NCBI GenBank assembly: GCA_044220975.1
Contig: JBGAPZ010000004.1
Span: forward strand, 82,929-146,928
Direction: 5' to 3'
DNA: 64,000 bases
DNA from: SZUA-430 sp044220975
GTDB taxonomy: Bacteria; Pseudomonadota; Alphaproteobacteria; Micropepsales; Micropepsaceae
The notes beneath the pieces were generated by a model that did no database searches, had not been told where the DNA came from, and saw only the letters and a program-made list of their open reading frames with translations. Positions 1-8,935 of the stretch are shown piece by piece (within the stretch, counting starts at the first letter, position 1; each line of letters begins with the position of its first letter). Made by a program: the position numbers and the translations under genes.

Positions 1-1
1 C

Positions 2-559
2 CGTGGTGCCGACAATCCGGAGGTTCAGGCAGCATTAATCGAGGACGGGCGTACCGTAGCCGAGGGAAACTGTGCCCGGTGTCACGCAATTGGAACCGAA
101 GGGGCAAGTCCCTATGCACCCGCGCCGGTCTTTCGCTCCGTGCTGCGCCGCTACAATGCGGATGTACTTGAGACAGAGTTGTCCTTGGGCATGCGCGTGG
201 CGCACGGCCCTATGCCGGAGTTTCAATTCAAGCCCGAGGCGGTCAGCGCGCTGATCGCTTATCTAAAGTCTATCCAGGTGCGCGACGCTGGTGTCGCTTT
301 GGTGGAACAGCGATGTGCGCGCTGCCATGCGATCGGTGCAACGGGCGTAAGCCCTTATCCTGGCGCACAGCCCTTTCGGAATTTGGGAAGGCGTTGGTCG
401 CGAGATCAGCTACGCGATGCCTTGCGCGTGGGTATCTTGGCAGAACACGACGCAGCTGAGGCGCGCGTGCCGCCGATGAAGCTCAAGCGTGACGAGATCG
501 AACTGCTGCTCGTCTATCTTGATTCCATTGCGACACCGGAGAGCCCGGCGCCTCAATGA
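2..559 (+). CDS. Di-heme c-type cytochrome (5' end missing)
   Basis: The reading frame is open from the window edge, so the start lies upstream. The visible 185 residues contain two cytochrome c domains. Each has a CARCH heme-binding motif, encoded at 71-85 and 314-328, followed about 45 residues later by a probable axial methionine in GPMPEF and VPPMKL. This predicts a periplasmic or membrane-attached electron carrier with two covalently bound hemes. The two halves look like an internal duplication. The electron partner cannot be told because the upstream genes are missing. The family is clear; the exact subtype is not. Confidence 0.85.
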   Translation, partial: RGADNPEVQAALIEDGRTVAEGNCARCHAIGTEGASPYAPAPVFRSVLRRYNADVLETELSLGMRVAHGPMPEFQFKPEAVSALIAYLKSIQVRDAGVALVEQRCARCHAIGATGVSPYPGAQPFRNLGRRWSRDQLRDALRVGILAEHDAAEARVPPMKLKRDEIELLLVYLDSIATPESPAPQ

Positions 560-565
560 AGGGGA

Positions 566-955
566 TCAATCGGTAGTCGTGTAGACGATCTCGCAGGTAT
601 AGGCGAATTCCCACTGCGGTTTGCGGATCAGTGTCGCGGAGTCCGTGGCACACTTGCGGCCGTTGTTCGCCAAGTACGCTGCGACGGCTGCCTCGATCGA
701 CGCTTGCGGCGACGCATTGCCGTACGCGCCGAACGTAACGTTGCGGAGTAGCGAATCGCTCATCGCGCTTGCAACGCTGGGCGTAATGACCAGTTTTCCG
801 GCGCTTGGCTTGTCGAAAATGCGGTAAGCGTTGTTGTTGAACGCAAACGTCGTGCGCGGGATGTCGCGGTACTCGTCGCTGATGTGTTGCGGCGTTGAGC
901 ATGCAACCAGCGCTAGGTGCGCTGCCACGGCCGGCAACAAAGATCTCAACGACAT
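566..955 (-). CDS. Putative lipoprotein, unknown function
   Basis: A protein of about 129 residues that begins MSLRSLL and has a short hydrophobic signal ending in a lipobox LVAC, with the lipidated cysteine at residue 19. The mature part has two cysteines (in RKCAT and YTCEI) that could form a disulfide. I do not recognise a family. An in-frame ATG 15 bases upstream exists, but the start at 955 gives a better signal peptide. The gene converges on the cytochrome gene with only 6 bases between the stops. Confidence 0.6.
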   Translation of the reverse strand: MSLRSLLPAVAAHLALVACSTPQHISDEYRDIPRTTFAFNNNAYRIFDKPSAGKLVITPSVASAMSDSLLRNVTFGAYGNASPQASIEAAVAAYLANNGRKCATDSATLIRKPQWEFAYTCEIVYTTTD

Positions 956-1149
956 CGGACCGTCCCCCACCGGATGATTCGCTTGGGTGATAATGGCGCG
1001 GCGGCTCTAGCTTTTGTGCAACAGACGATGACGAAAACTGTTTGATGCGCACGTCGGCAAGCGTGGCATTTGCGGCATTCCGAAGCGGCCGGTAGTTTTC
1101 GTCCCAAATCGCCGACAAGTGCGGGGCGTGTCGAAACTGGGAGGCAACG

Positions 1150-2016
1150 ATGAGCGGTCAGGCAGCGGCGAGCGACAACAGCATCTTTCGGGTGCCGACG
1201 AATGCGCAGGAATACTCAGCGCTTGGGCTCGCTGTTCTTGCGGTGTTCGGATTGGTGCAATTCGGTGCGCCCGTCGTTCGTGAGCTCGACTTTCTCGATC
1301 AGAAGATTCGCGACGTCTTCATCGGCGGTGCGTTCGCAGCGTTTCCGCTCATCCATCGCGGCGCAAAGAGTGCGATGAACGGGTTCAAGGCGGGGCCAGT
1401 CCGACCGGAACTTTCGCCGTGGTTTGTGACCGGCGCTTTCGCGGCGATGCTGGTGTTCGCGTGGAACCAGTTCGTTTCGCTCGTTGGCGGCTTCTCGATC
1501 GGGATGTTCGTGGGCTCGGTCGGCGTGCCGCAACAGGCGGCGGCCGAGGCGGTCAACCAAGCGGTCGTTCTGAGCATCATGACGATTTCGATCCCGTTGA
1601 CAGCGGTCGCATCGGTCTATGCGGGCATCTTGCTCGCCCGGCATACGCGCTCGCACGTGATGCTGGCGCTCGCGTTTGCGGCAGTTCTGTTCATTGCCTC
1701 CAACACGCTCGTCACGTGGGTGACAAGCCCCGAGTTCTTGGCCGCGCAATGGGGAGTTGCTGCGGCGGCGGGGCCGGAGGGCATTGTTCAGTTCTTTATC
1801 GGCATGGGGATTGTGGCGGCGATCGTGTTCGTGTTCGGCGGCATCGGCATATTGATCTCGCGCCTGATGAGCGAGGCGTCGCTCGGCAAGGTGATGATCG
1901 CTGCGCGACGGTTATCGCCCGCCGACCGTGAGGTTCTGGCCGCCGACGTCACCAACCGCGTGGAATCCGCCTTGCGAGCGAAGATGGCGCAAGGAACCGG
2001 TTCGGCGGAACCTTAA
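1150..2016 (+). CDS. Multi-spanning membrane protein, unknown function
   Basis: The protein has 288 residues. I count about five hydrophobic segments, near residues 24-44, 86-105, 140-163, 168-190 and 213-236, and a charged cytoplasmic-looking tail. GGGAGGCAACG just upstream of the ATG is a good ribosome site. No catalytic motif was recognised. The next gene, a small membrane protein, starts about 75 bases downstream on the same strand, so the two may be co-transcribed. The function is unknown. Confidence 0.65.
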   Translation: MSGQAAASDNSIFRVPTNAQEYSALGLAVLAVFGLVQFGAPVVRELDFLDQKIRDVFIGGAFAAFPLIHRGAKSAMNGFKAGPVRPELSPWFVTGAFAAMLVFAWNQFVSLVGGFSIGMFVGSVGVPQQAAAEAVNQAVVLSIMTISIPLTAVASVYAGILLARHTRSHVMLALAFAAVLFIASNTLVTWVTSPEFLAAQWGVAAAAGPEGIVQFFIGMGIVAAIVFVFGGIGILISRLMSEASLGKVMIAARRLSPADREVLAADVTNRVESALRAKMAQGTGSAEP

Positions 2017-2091
2017 GCGGCCACAATACCGCCATGTGACTCGGCGAGCATTTCGGGGCACACTGCGGGTGGCTGTTTAAGGAGGCGCGAC

Positions 2092-2367
2092 GTGGCGAAT
2101 TCGATCATTGTACGCACTGGTTCGGGCTTTGTTGCACTGGCTGCAGCCACGAGCGCAGCTCGCGCCGATGTCGTGACACCGTCATTCATGGGCGATCCGG
2201 CGATCGCGATCGGCATCCTTGTGGTGCTGATCGTCATCGTCTGGTTCTTGATTCGCGGAGCACTAAGCATCTCCTCTCGCGACAAGTCGGATGAGGACGA
2301 GGCAGGTGTCGGCGTCCTCGAAGGCATCGACGAAGACGACGACGACAAGCCGAAGCGGCGGAAGTAA
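2092..2367 (+). CDS. Small membrane protein with acidic tail
   Basis: A 91-residue protein, probably starting at GTG 2092 behind the GGAGG-like sequence at 2080. It has a hydrophobic N-terminus resembling a signal peptide, then a second membrane span near residues 40-58. The tail is strongly charged: a run of Asp/Glu is followed by a basic KPKRRK end. The family is unknown. It follows the 288-residue membrane protein on the same strand. The charged tail suggests contact with cytoplasmic partners, but this is only an inference. Confidence 0.5.
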   Translation: MANSIIVRTGSGFVALAAATSAARADVVTPSFMGDPAIAIGILVVLIVIVWFLIRGALSISSRDKSDEDEAGVGVLEGIDEDDDDKPKRRK

Positions 2368-2377
2368 GCCTTCGCCG

Positions 2378-3625
2378 TCAGAAGAACGCCTGAATTCCCG
2401 TTTGCGCGCGGCCCAGGATGAGCGCGTGGACGTCGTGGGTGCCTTCGTAGGTGTTGACTGTTTCCAGATTCATCACGTGACGGATGACGTGGTATTCGTC
2501 GGAAATGCCGTTGCCGCCGTGGACGTCGCGCGCGGCCCTCGCGATGTCGAGTGCTTTGCCGCAGTTGTTGCGCTTCAGGAGCGAGACGGCGGGCGGGGCG
2601 GCTTTGCCCGCTTCGATCAGGCGACCGAGCTGCAGCACAGCAGCCGTGCCAAGCGTGATCTCGGTTTGCATGTCAGCCAGCTTCTTTTGGATCAACTGGG
2701 TCGCTGCGAGCGGACGGCCGAATTGTTTGCGGTCGAGCGCGTACTCGCGCGCCTTGTGCCAACAGAATTCGGCGGCACCCATCACGCCCCAGGCGATGCC
2801 GTAGCGCGCGCGGTTCAAGCATGAGAAGGGGCCGCCCAGTCCGCTCGCGTTCGGCAGCTGATTGGCCATCGGCACGAACACGTCCTCGAGCACGATTTGG
2901 CCGGTGATCGACGCGCGAAGCGAAAACTTGCCCTCGATCTTCGGCGTCGAGAAGCCTTTGAAGCCGCGCTCGACGATAAAACCTCTGATCTTGTCGTCGT
3001 CCGTTTTCGCCCAAACGACCGCGATGTCGGCAATCGGCGAATTGGTGATCCAGTTCTTGGCGCCCTTCAAGATGAAGCCGCCCGGTGCTGTCTTCGCGCG
3101 CGTGATCATCGAGCCGGGATCGGAGCCGTGGTCGGGTTCGGTGAGGCCGAAGCAGCCGATCATTTCGCCGGTCGCGAGCTTGGGCAGGAAGCGGCGGCGC
3201 TGTTCCTCGCTGCCGAATTTGTAGATCGGGTGCATGACGAGCGAAGACTGCACGCTCATCGCAGAGCGGTAGCCGCTGTCGACGCGTTCCACCTCGCGCG
3301 CGGCCAGGCCGTAGGCGACGTAGCCCAAGCCGGCGCCGCCGTAGGTTTCTGGGATCGTGATGCCGAGCAAGCCCATCTCGCCCATTTCGCGCATGATTTC
3401 GGGATGGAAGTGCTCCTTGCGGTTCGCCTCCAGCACGCGCGTCATCAGCTTGGCTTGCGCGTAGTCGTGGGTCGATTTTGCGATCAGCCGTTCTTCCTCC
3501 GTCAACGCATCGGCAAGCAGCAACGGGTCTTCCCAATTGAAGCTGCCGTCGTCGATGTCGCCTTTGGCTTTGGATGCGGTTGCGGGTTCGGCCATGGGTC
3601 GGAAGTCCGTGTTGATGTGGCTCAC
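2378..3625 (-). CDS. gcdH: Glutaryl-CoA dehydrogenase
   Basis: A 415-residue acyl-CoA dehydrogenase of the glutaryl-CoA type, which oxidises and decarboxylates glutaryl-CoA to crotonyl-CoA in lysine and tryptophan breakdown using FAD. Diagnostic features are the substrate-binding YRSAMSVQSSL segment, the FAD-contacting LTEPDHGSDPGSM motif, a YALDRKQFG helix, and the catalytic base Glu394 in NTYEGTHD. The length matches the family. An alternative ATG lies 10 codons inside. It stands alone, converging on the small membrane gene upstream in the window, with no CaiB-type transferase next to it. Confidence 0.93.
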   Translation of the reverse strand: MSHINTDFRPMAEPATASKAKGDIDDGSFNWEDPLLLADALTEEERLIAKSTHDYAQAKLMTRVLEANRKEHFHPEIMREMGEMGLLGITIPETYGGAGLGYVAYGLAAREVERVDSGYRSAMSVQSSLVMHPIYKFGSEEQRRRFLPKLATGEMIGCFGLTEPDHGSDPGSMITRAKTAPGGFILKGAKNWITNSPIADIAVVWAKTDDDKIRGFIVERGFKGFSTPKIEGKFSLRASITGQIVLEDVFVPMANQLPNASGLGGPFSCLNRARYGIAWGVMGAAEFCWHKAREYALDRKQFGRPLAATQLIQKKLADMQTEITLGTAAVLQLGRLIEAGKAAPPAVSLLKRNNCGKALDIARAARDVHGGNGISDEYHVIRHVMNLETVNTYEGTHDVHALILGRAQTGIQAFF

Positions 3626-3948
3626 GCATAGCGCGCCGCACGCGAAAACGCCATTGAAGTTCGCCAGTCAGGCAGAGGGCTGCAACTTTCACTTTCGCGC
3701 CGGGGCACTATTCGCTCCGGTGGCTAACAACCAGGCGTGCGCTTTGCCTAGGCCGCCTCGCTCGATGCGGGGTGATCCTCATTCATGGCGGGTGGTTTTA
3801 TCGCTGAAGCGAACGAAGTGGGCGAGTTGGATCACACATTGGTTTGGTGCGGCGCGAACTCATTCGTAAGCGCCTGCCCAAGCGGCCGATGGCGGGGTAG
3901 CGTTTCGATGCGGCGCGTCTCCCTCACGTGCCGCACTGGGGTCTCTGC
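3626..3948. other. Intergenic stretch, no gene seen
   Basis: About 320 bases between the divergent gcdH and the small membrane gene. Short open frames exist, but none has a credible start and protein-like composition. It must hold the gcdH promoter on the minus strand. No clear -35/-10 pair, hairpin or repeat stood out. Confidence 0.5.
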
Positions 3949-4236
3949 ATGATTATGATTACTTTTCTCACCGTCGTGGTCGGCTTGTCGATCACGGGGT
4001 TTACGTTGATGTTCAGCGCGTCACCGCAGGCGCGTCTTTCCAGCGTTGTTGCTGTCGGCGCGGCAGCCTTTGTTGTGGGCGGATTGGTGACGGCGCAACT
4101 GAACGGCGGGCGGCCGTACGGCTATGACGTGCCGGTGGGCCTTGAGCAGTGGCGCGTGATCGACCCGCCGCATCGCAACGTGCCTGTCGTGCCGAGACCG
4201 CTCCCGCAGCACGATGACGGGCCACCGATCGCCTAA
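3949..4236 (+). CDS. Small membrane protein, unknown function
   Basis: A protein of about 95 residues starting at MIMITFL, with two hydrophobic helices (about residues 3-22 and 29-48) and a proline-rich, soluble tail. A GTG at 3928 in the same frame would add seven residues. It converges on ligD, with two bases between the stops. There is no family recognition and no functional motif. Confidence 0.45.
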   Translation: MIMITFLTVVVGLSITGFTLMFSASPQARLSSVVAVGAAAFVVGGLVTAQLNGGRPYGYDVPVGLEQWRVIDPPHRNVPVVPRPLPQHDDGPPIA

Positions 4237-4238
4237 AA

Positions 4239-6845
4239 CTAGCGCAAACGTGCGGCGGCTGAAGCGAACGGCTTCGCGGCCGCCGCGAAGTTGGACCAGG
4301 GTTTGATTTTCTTGAGCATGGCGACTGCGGTTTCGATCGTAAAGCGCTTTGGATCGAGCCCCGTCTTCACTTGCGGCCAGGTGAGCGGCATCGACACCGG
4401 TGCGCCAGCCCGGGCGCGCGGTGAAAACGCGGCGACTGCTGTCGAGATATGGTCGTTGCGCAGGTAGTCGAGGAAGATGCGGCCGCCGCGATCCTTCTTC
4501 GCCATCGTGGTAAGGTACTTCGCGGGCGCATCGGCGGCCATGCGGCGGCAAAGTTCGAGCGCGAAGGCCTTTGCTTCGTCCCAAGTGACGGCTGATTTCG
4601 ATTTTGCGAACGGCGTGACCACGTGCAACCCCTTGCCGCCGGTCGTCTTGCAGAAGCCGGCGAGGCCGACCTGGCTCAAGCGCTGGTTCAATTCGTTTGC
4701 TGCCTCAATCACGCGGGCGAACGGCACGTCCGGCGCGGGATCAAGGTCGAAGACCAGGCGGCCAGGTGTTTCCGGATCGCCCGGTTGGCAGTTTGTGGGG
4801 TGGAATTCGACGGCACCGATTTGGGCGGCTGCGACCAATGCCTCGATGCTGTCGAACTGAGTGTACGGTTTTTTGTCGCCGCGTACGTGGACGAGCGAAA
4901 TCGCCTTCGACATGCCTGCCATTTCGTGGCGTTGGAAGAATTTTTGCCCATCGATGCCGTCGGGCGCGCGGATGATAGAACAGGGTCGGCCCCTCACGTA
5001 GTCGAGCAGGTGATCGCCGATCGCTTCGTAATATTTGGCGAGGTCGAGTTTCGTGATGCCGGGGTCCGACCAAAGGACTTTGTCGGGATGGCTGATGATC
5101 ACGTCTTTCACGCGCGGGTCCTTCGAGGCGGCTGTGGAGCGAACGATCGCGGGAAGGGCTGCGGGTTCCGCGGTCGGGTGCACATGTTCGACAACAACTT
5201 CGTTGGGCGACTTGTCTTCGCGCAAGGCCTTGAACGCCCCTTGCAAGACCATGCCGTCGCCGCTCCAGCCCGCGAATTCGATTTCGGCGACGAGTTCGGG
5301 TTTCGCCCAGTGGATTCCCTTCAGCCGCTTCAGTGCATCGGATGAAACGAACGGGGAGGCGTCGCTTGCGACCTGCTGTAGCCGCTTGTGAAGCGCCGGT
5401 GCGGTTTTGCCGTCGTAGCCGGTTCCGATGCGGCCGAGATAGACGAGCCGACCTGATTTGTACGCCCCGACGAGGAGAGAGCGGAAGCGGGCGCCTTCCT
5501 GGGCCCAACCGCCGACGACAACTTCTTGGCCACCGCGTAGCTTGCATTTAAGCCAGGCATCGCCGCGCGCCGAACGATAGGGTGCGTCGAGGCGCTTCGA
5601 GATGATGCCTTCGAGCTTCATCTTGCGTGCCGCTTCCAGAACCGCTTTGCCGTCGTCCTCGAGGTGCTCGACGTATCGTATACGGGGTGCGGCGCCTTTG
5701 ATAATTTCACGCAGGCGCTCTTTGCGGGCCGCGAGCGGAAGCCCGCGTAGGTCTTCGTCTTCGAGTGCCATCAGATCGAACGCGAAGTAAGCGAGCGCGT
5801 CAGTCTTACCGTCAGCGATGGCGGCTTGCAGAAGCGGAAAGCTCGGCTGTCCTTCCTTGTCGAGTGCGCAGACTTCGCCGTCGACAATGCAATTGGGAAG
5901 CTTGGCGCCGGCGCGTGCAATCGCCTTGAACTTCTCCGTCCAATCCAGACCCTTTCGTGTGCGCAACGCGGCAGTTCCGTCTTCTACGCGGAGCTGCATC
6001 CGGTAACCGTCGAATTTGATCTCATGGCCCCAATTGGTTGCGCGCGGCGGCGTGTCGACGGTCTTGCACAGCTGCGGCTGAATGAAGTCCGGTAAGTGCT
6101 CGAGGTGCTTGCCCTGTGCGGGCGCCACGGGTTTCGCGCGCTGCGCTGCGGCCTGCGCAGGTGCGTGCTCACGGTTGGCGCGATCGGAATTCCAAATGGC
6201 GTCTGCTGCCGTCGTGGTGGTCAGCATGAACGGCTTCGGGGCTTTGCCTTTGCCTGCGGAGATTTGATCAAGCGTGCGGGCGGAGGCGACGGACTTGTCT
6301 TCGTCCAAAACCTTCTCGCCGTGGCTCGCGACGGCATGCTCGTCGCGGTGTTTGATGAGGAGCCAGTTGTCATGCCGCTCCTTGTCGCGCCGCTTGAGAC
6401 GGACCAACACCCACGAGCCGTGCAATTTCTGGCCGTCGAGGCGGAACTTGAAATCGCCTTTGGCTAGCGCTTGCTGCGGCGAGAGGTTGCCTTCGATCTC
6501 CCAGTGGCCCCGGTCCCACAGCATGACGGTGCCGCCGCCGTATTGGCCCTTCGGGATCGTGCCTTCGAAGTCGCCGTAGTCCAGCGGGTGGTCTTCGACC
6601 TCGACGGCGAGGCGCTTGTCGGTTGGATCGAGCGAAGGTCCCCGCGTGACCGCCCACGATTTGAACACGCCGTCGAGTTCGAGGCGGAAGTCGTAGTGCA
6701 GCCGCGTGGCCGCGTGCTTTTGGATGACGAAGCGCGGGCGCTTCGACGGCGCAACGCCCTTATCGCCGGCGGGCTCTGCAGTTTTCGCGAAGTCGCGTTT
6801 CGCCTGGTAGCGCGCCAGCTTCTTCTTGGTGTCGCGCCCGACCAT
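4239..6845 (-). CDS. ligD: Multifunctional NHEJ DNA ligase D
   Basis: An 868-residue LigD carrying all three activities of bacterial non-homologous end joining. Residues 35-195 are the 3'-phosphoesterase domain, with His44, His50, Asp52 and His86 in the expected metal-binding motifs. Residues 250-560 are the ATP-dependent ligase, with nucleotidyl Lys277 in EIKFDGYR. Residues 580-868 are the primase-polymerase, with Asp700 and Asp702 in FDLDP and a TTGGKGLHV motif. It repairs double-strand breaks together with Ku, whose gene lies 17 bases upstream on the same strand. The order phosphoesterase-ligase-polymerase is common in proteobacteria and differs from mycobacterial LigD. Confidence 0.97.
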   Translation of the reverse strand: MVGRDTKKKLARYQAKRDFAKTAEPAGDKGVAPSKRPRFVIQKHAATRLHYDFRLELDGVFKSWAVTRGPSLDPTDKRLAVEVEDHPLDYGDFEGTIPKGQYGGGTVMLWDRGHWEIEGNLSPQQALAKGDFKFRLDGQKLHGSWVLVRLKRRDKERHDNWLLIKHRDEHAVASHGEKVLDEDKSVASARTLDQISAGKGKAPKPFMLTTTTAADAIWNSDRANREHAPAQAAAQRAKPVAPAQGKHLEHLPDFIQPQLCKTVDTPPRATNWGHEIKFDGYRMQLRVEDGTAALRTRKGLDWTEKFKAIARAGAKLPNCIVDGEVCALDKEGQPSFPLLQAAIADGKTDALAYFAFDLMALEDEDLRGLPLAARKERLREIIKGAAPRIRYVEHLEDDGKAVLEAARKMKLEGIISKRLDAPYRSARGDAWLKCKLRGGQEVVVGGWAQEGARFRSLLVGAYKSGRLVYLGRIGTGYDGKTAPALHKRLQQVASDASPFVSSDALKRLKGIHWAKPELVAEIEFAGWSGDGMVLQGAFKALREDKSPNEVVVEHVHPTAEPAALPAIVRSTAASKDPRVKDVIISHPDKVLWSDPGITKLDLAKYYEAIGDHLLDYVRGRPCSIIRAPDGIDGQKFFQRHEMAGMSKAISLVHVRGDKKPYTQFDSIEALVAAAQIGAVEFHPTNCQPGDPETPGRLVFDLDPAPDVPFARVIEAANELNQRLSQVGLAGFCKTTGGKGLHVVTPFAKSKSAVTWDEAKAFALELCRRMAADAPAKYLTTMAKKDRGGRIFLDYLRNDHISTAVAAFSPRARAGAPVSMPLTWPQVKTGLDPKRFTIETAVAMLKKIKPWSNFAAAAKPFASAAARLR

Positions 6846-6862
6846 CGTTGGTTTGCTTGCGC

Positions 6863-7711
6863 TTACCGCTTCGCGCGCTTTTTCGGCGCGGGCGCTGGCT
6901 TGGACGGTTTGTCAGCCTTCTTGCCCGGCTTGGCGGCTGAACCCTTGAGGCTGGCCTTGAGTGCGTCCATCAGGTTGATGACGTTCGACTCCTTGGGTTC
7001 TTCCGCTCGGCTGATCTTGTGACCCTTTTGTTTGCGTTCGATGAGGTCGCGGAGCGCGTCTTCGTAGTGGTCCTTGAATTCGGTCGGGTCGAAGTCAGCT
7101 TCTTTCTGCGCCATGATCTTCGAGGCGATTGCTATCATCTCGGGGTCGGGGCGGACCGCCGGGATGTCGGAGAAGAAGTCCTTCATCGCGCGGACTTCTT
7201 CGTGGCTGCGCAGCGTGGTCGCGACGATGCCCCGATCGCGCGGCTCCAGCGCCACCAATCGTTCGCGGGACGACATGACGATGCGACCGAGGGCCACCTG
7301 TTCCGCTCGCTCCATGGCTTCGCGGATCACCGCGTAGGGCTCTGCCGCCATCTTGCCGTCGGGCACAAGGTAGTAGGGGTTGTCCCAGTAGAGGTGGTCG
7401 ATGTCGGAGGCAGGGACGAAGCTGTCGATTTCAATCGTCTTCGTGCTTTCGAGTTTGACGCTGTCGATCTCGTCTTGCGTCACGATCACGTATTCGCCCT
7501 TGGATATCTCGTAACCCTTCACCAGGTTCTTACGCTCGACCGGTTCTTCGGTGCCGGCGTCGATCGTCACCATCTTGATACGGTTGCCCGTGGATGGATT
7601 GATCATGTTGAAGTGCACATCGCCGCGCGGGCTGATGGCGTTGTAGAGTGCAACCGGACAGGTCACGAGCGAAAGCTTTAGGTGTCCCTGCCAGGACGGA
7701 CGAGCGGCCAT
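6863..7711 (-). CDS. ku: Ku DNA end-binding protein
   Basis: A 282-residue bacterial Ku. It starts with the typical WQGHLKLSLVTCPVALYNA beta-barrel entry and has the conserved ISKGEYVIV and DHLYWDNPYYL segments. It ends in a Lys/Pro/Ala-rich basic tail (about residues 255-282), as expected for the DNA- and LigD-contacting C-terminus. As a homodimer it threads onto broken DNA ends and recruits LigD, which is encoded immediately downstream in the same probable operon. Length and start are ordinary. Confidence 0.96.
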   Translation of the reverse strand: MAARPSWQGHLKLSLVTCPVALYNAISPRGDVHFNMINPSTGNRIKMVTIDAGTEEPVERKNLVKGYEISKGEYVIVTQDEIDSVKLESTKTIEIDSFVPASDIDHLYWDNPYYLVPDGKMAAEPYAVIREAMERAEQVALGRIVMSSRERLVALEPRDRGIVATTLRSHEEVRAMKDFFSDIPAVRPDPEMIAIASKIMAQKEADFDPTEFKDHYEDALRDLIERKQKGHKISRAEEPKESNVINLMDALKASLKGSAAKPGKKADKPSKPAPAPKKRAKR

Positions 7712-7837
7712 AATCTACCCCGAGTGCCCAAGGGGTAATGGTCGTTCGCCAACGCTCGTATTTCAAGCGGAGTTTGTTTAACGCCGTGCGGCCCTTGCGA
7801 TCACTTCGACGTCATGGTTAGGCGTCAACCATAGCGC

Positions 7838-8923
7838 TCAGGCGGCCTGGTCGGCGACGAAGTTCTTCCAGTTCCGCATGTAGTTCACGAACGGTTCGCT
7901 CAATCCCTCGCGCCGGAGATAGTCCGCGGTAACCGGCAATGGGATGTGCGCGAAAGTCGGGTCCTTTTGGACGCGCATCGGGAAGTCGTGATGCAGCACG
8001 GCGGCGCGCCCAATGACGACGAAATCAACTCCCGCGGCCATGCACCGGCGGGCTTCCTCGGCAGATGCAATCTTACCAGCAGCCCCGAGGCGAACGTTGC
8101 CACGGTCCAGATCGGTGAAGTACGAAAGTAGCGAGCGCCCGCGTTTTGCCTCTTCCTCCGGTTCCTTAAAGACGTCCCAAAGCGACATATCGAGATAATC
8201 GATCGCGCCGTCGTGCATCAGACGCTGTGCAACGTCGCGAATGTCGTCGAGCTGCAACCCGAAGCGTTCGGGCGATAGACGGACGCCGAGGTTGAAGTCC
8301 GACCGGCAGCGTGCGCGAATGCGGTCGACGATTTCGAATAGGATACGGGCGCGATTTTCGGGCGAGCCGCCGTAACGGTCGGTGCGGCGGTTGATGTCAG
8401 CGCTCAGGAATTGCGACAGGATGTAACCGTGGGCTCCATGGATCTCCACGCCATCGAATCCGGCGCGTTCTGCGCGTAGCGCGGCGGCCGTGAAGTCGTC
8501 GATGAGCTTAGCTACTTCATCATCTCTGAGCGCCCGCGCGCCAGTGTCAGGGTTGTCCGATGGGCAGACGGGCGTGGTGCCGATCAGTGCTGGTGGCGAG
8601 CGCATGCCGGCGTGGTGGAGTTGCACGACAGCGATACTGTTGTGCCGCTTGATCTCAGCAGCGAGCCGCGTAAGTCCCTCGACGTGCTCGTCCGAGAAGA
8701 TGCCGAGTTGTCCCGGGAAGCCGCGCCCTTGCGCCTGAACGTAGGTAGCACAGGTCATCGTCAGGCCGAAGCCGCCTTCGGCGCGCATCGTCAGCCAATG
8801 GAATTCGGCGTCGGACAAGCGTCCGTCGTCGTGGCTCTGACAGTTCGTCAGCGGCGCCAAGACGAAACGGTTCTTAAGGCCGGGTCCACGGCGGAAGCCC
8901 AGCGGTGCAAAGAGATCTGTCAT
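7838..8923 (-). CDS. NADH:flavin oxidoreductase, old yellow enzyme family
   Basis: A 361-residue FMN-dependent alpha/beta barrel. The HGAHGYILSQFL segment followed by NRRTDRYGGSPENRAR is the OYE signature for FMN and substrate binding, and the phosphate-binding GVDFVVIGRA lies near the C-terminus. There is no iron-sulfur or C-terminal FAD domain, so it is not a full 2,4-dienoyl-CoA reductase (FadH). It is the last gene of a probable operon with a thiolase 12 bases upstream and a fadJ-type gene before that. A role in reducing unsaturated acyl or enone intermediates is plausible but is inferred only from position. Confidence 0.88.
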   Translation of the reverse strand: MTDLFAPLGFRRGPGLKNRFVLAPLTNCQSHDDGRLSDAEFHWLTMRAEGGFGLTMTCATYVQAQGRGFPGQLGIFSDEHVEGLTRLAAEIKRHNSIAVVQLHHAGMRSPPALIGTTPVCPSDNPDTGARALRDDEVAKLIDDFTAAALRAERAGFDGVEIHGAHGYILSQFLSADINRRTDRYGGSPENRARILFEIVDRIRARCRSDFNLGVRLSPERFGLQLDDIRDVAQRLMHDGAIDYLDMSLWDVFKEPEEEAKRGRSLLSYFTDLDRGNVRLGAAGKIASAEEARRCMAAGVDFVVIGRAAVLHHDFPMRVQKDPTFAHIPLPVTADYLRREGLSEPFVNYMRNWKNFVADQAA

Positions 8924-8935
8924 TGCAATGCCGGG

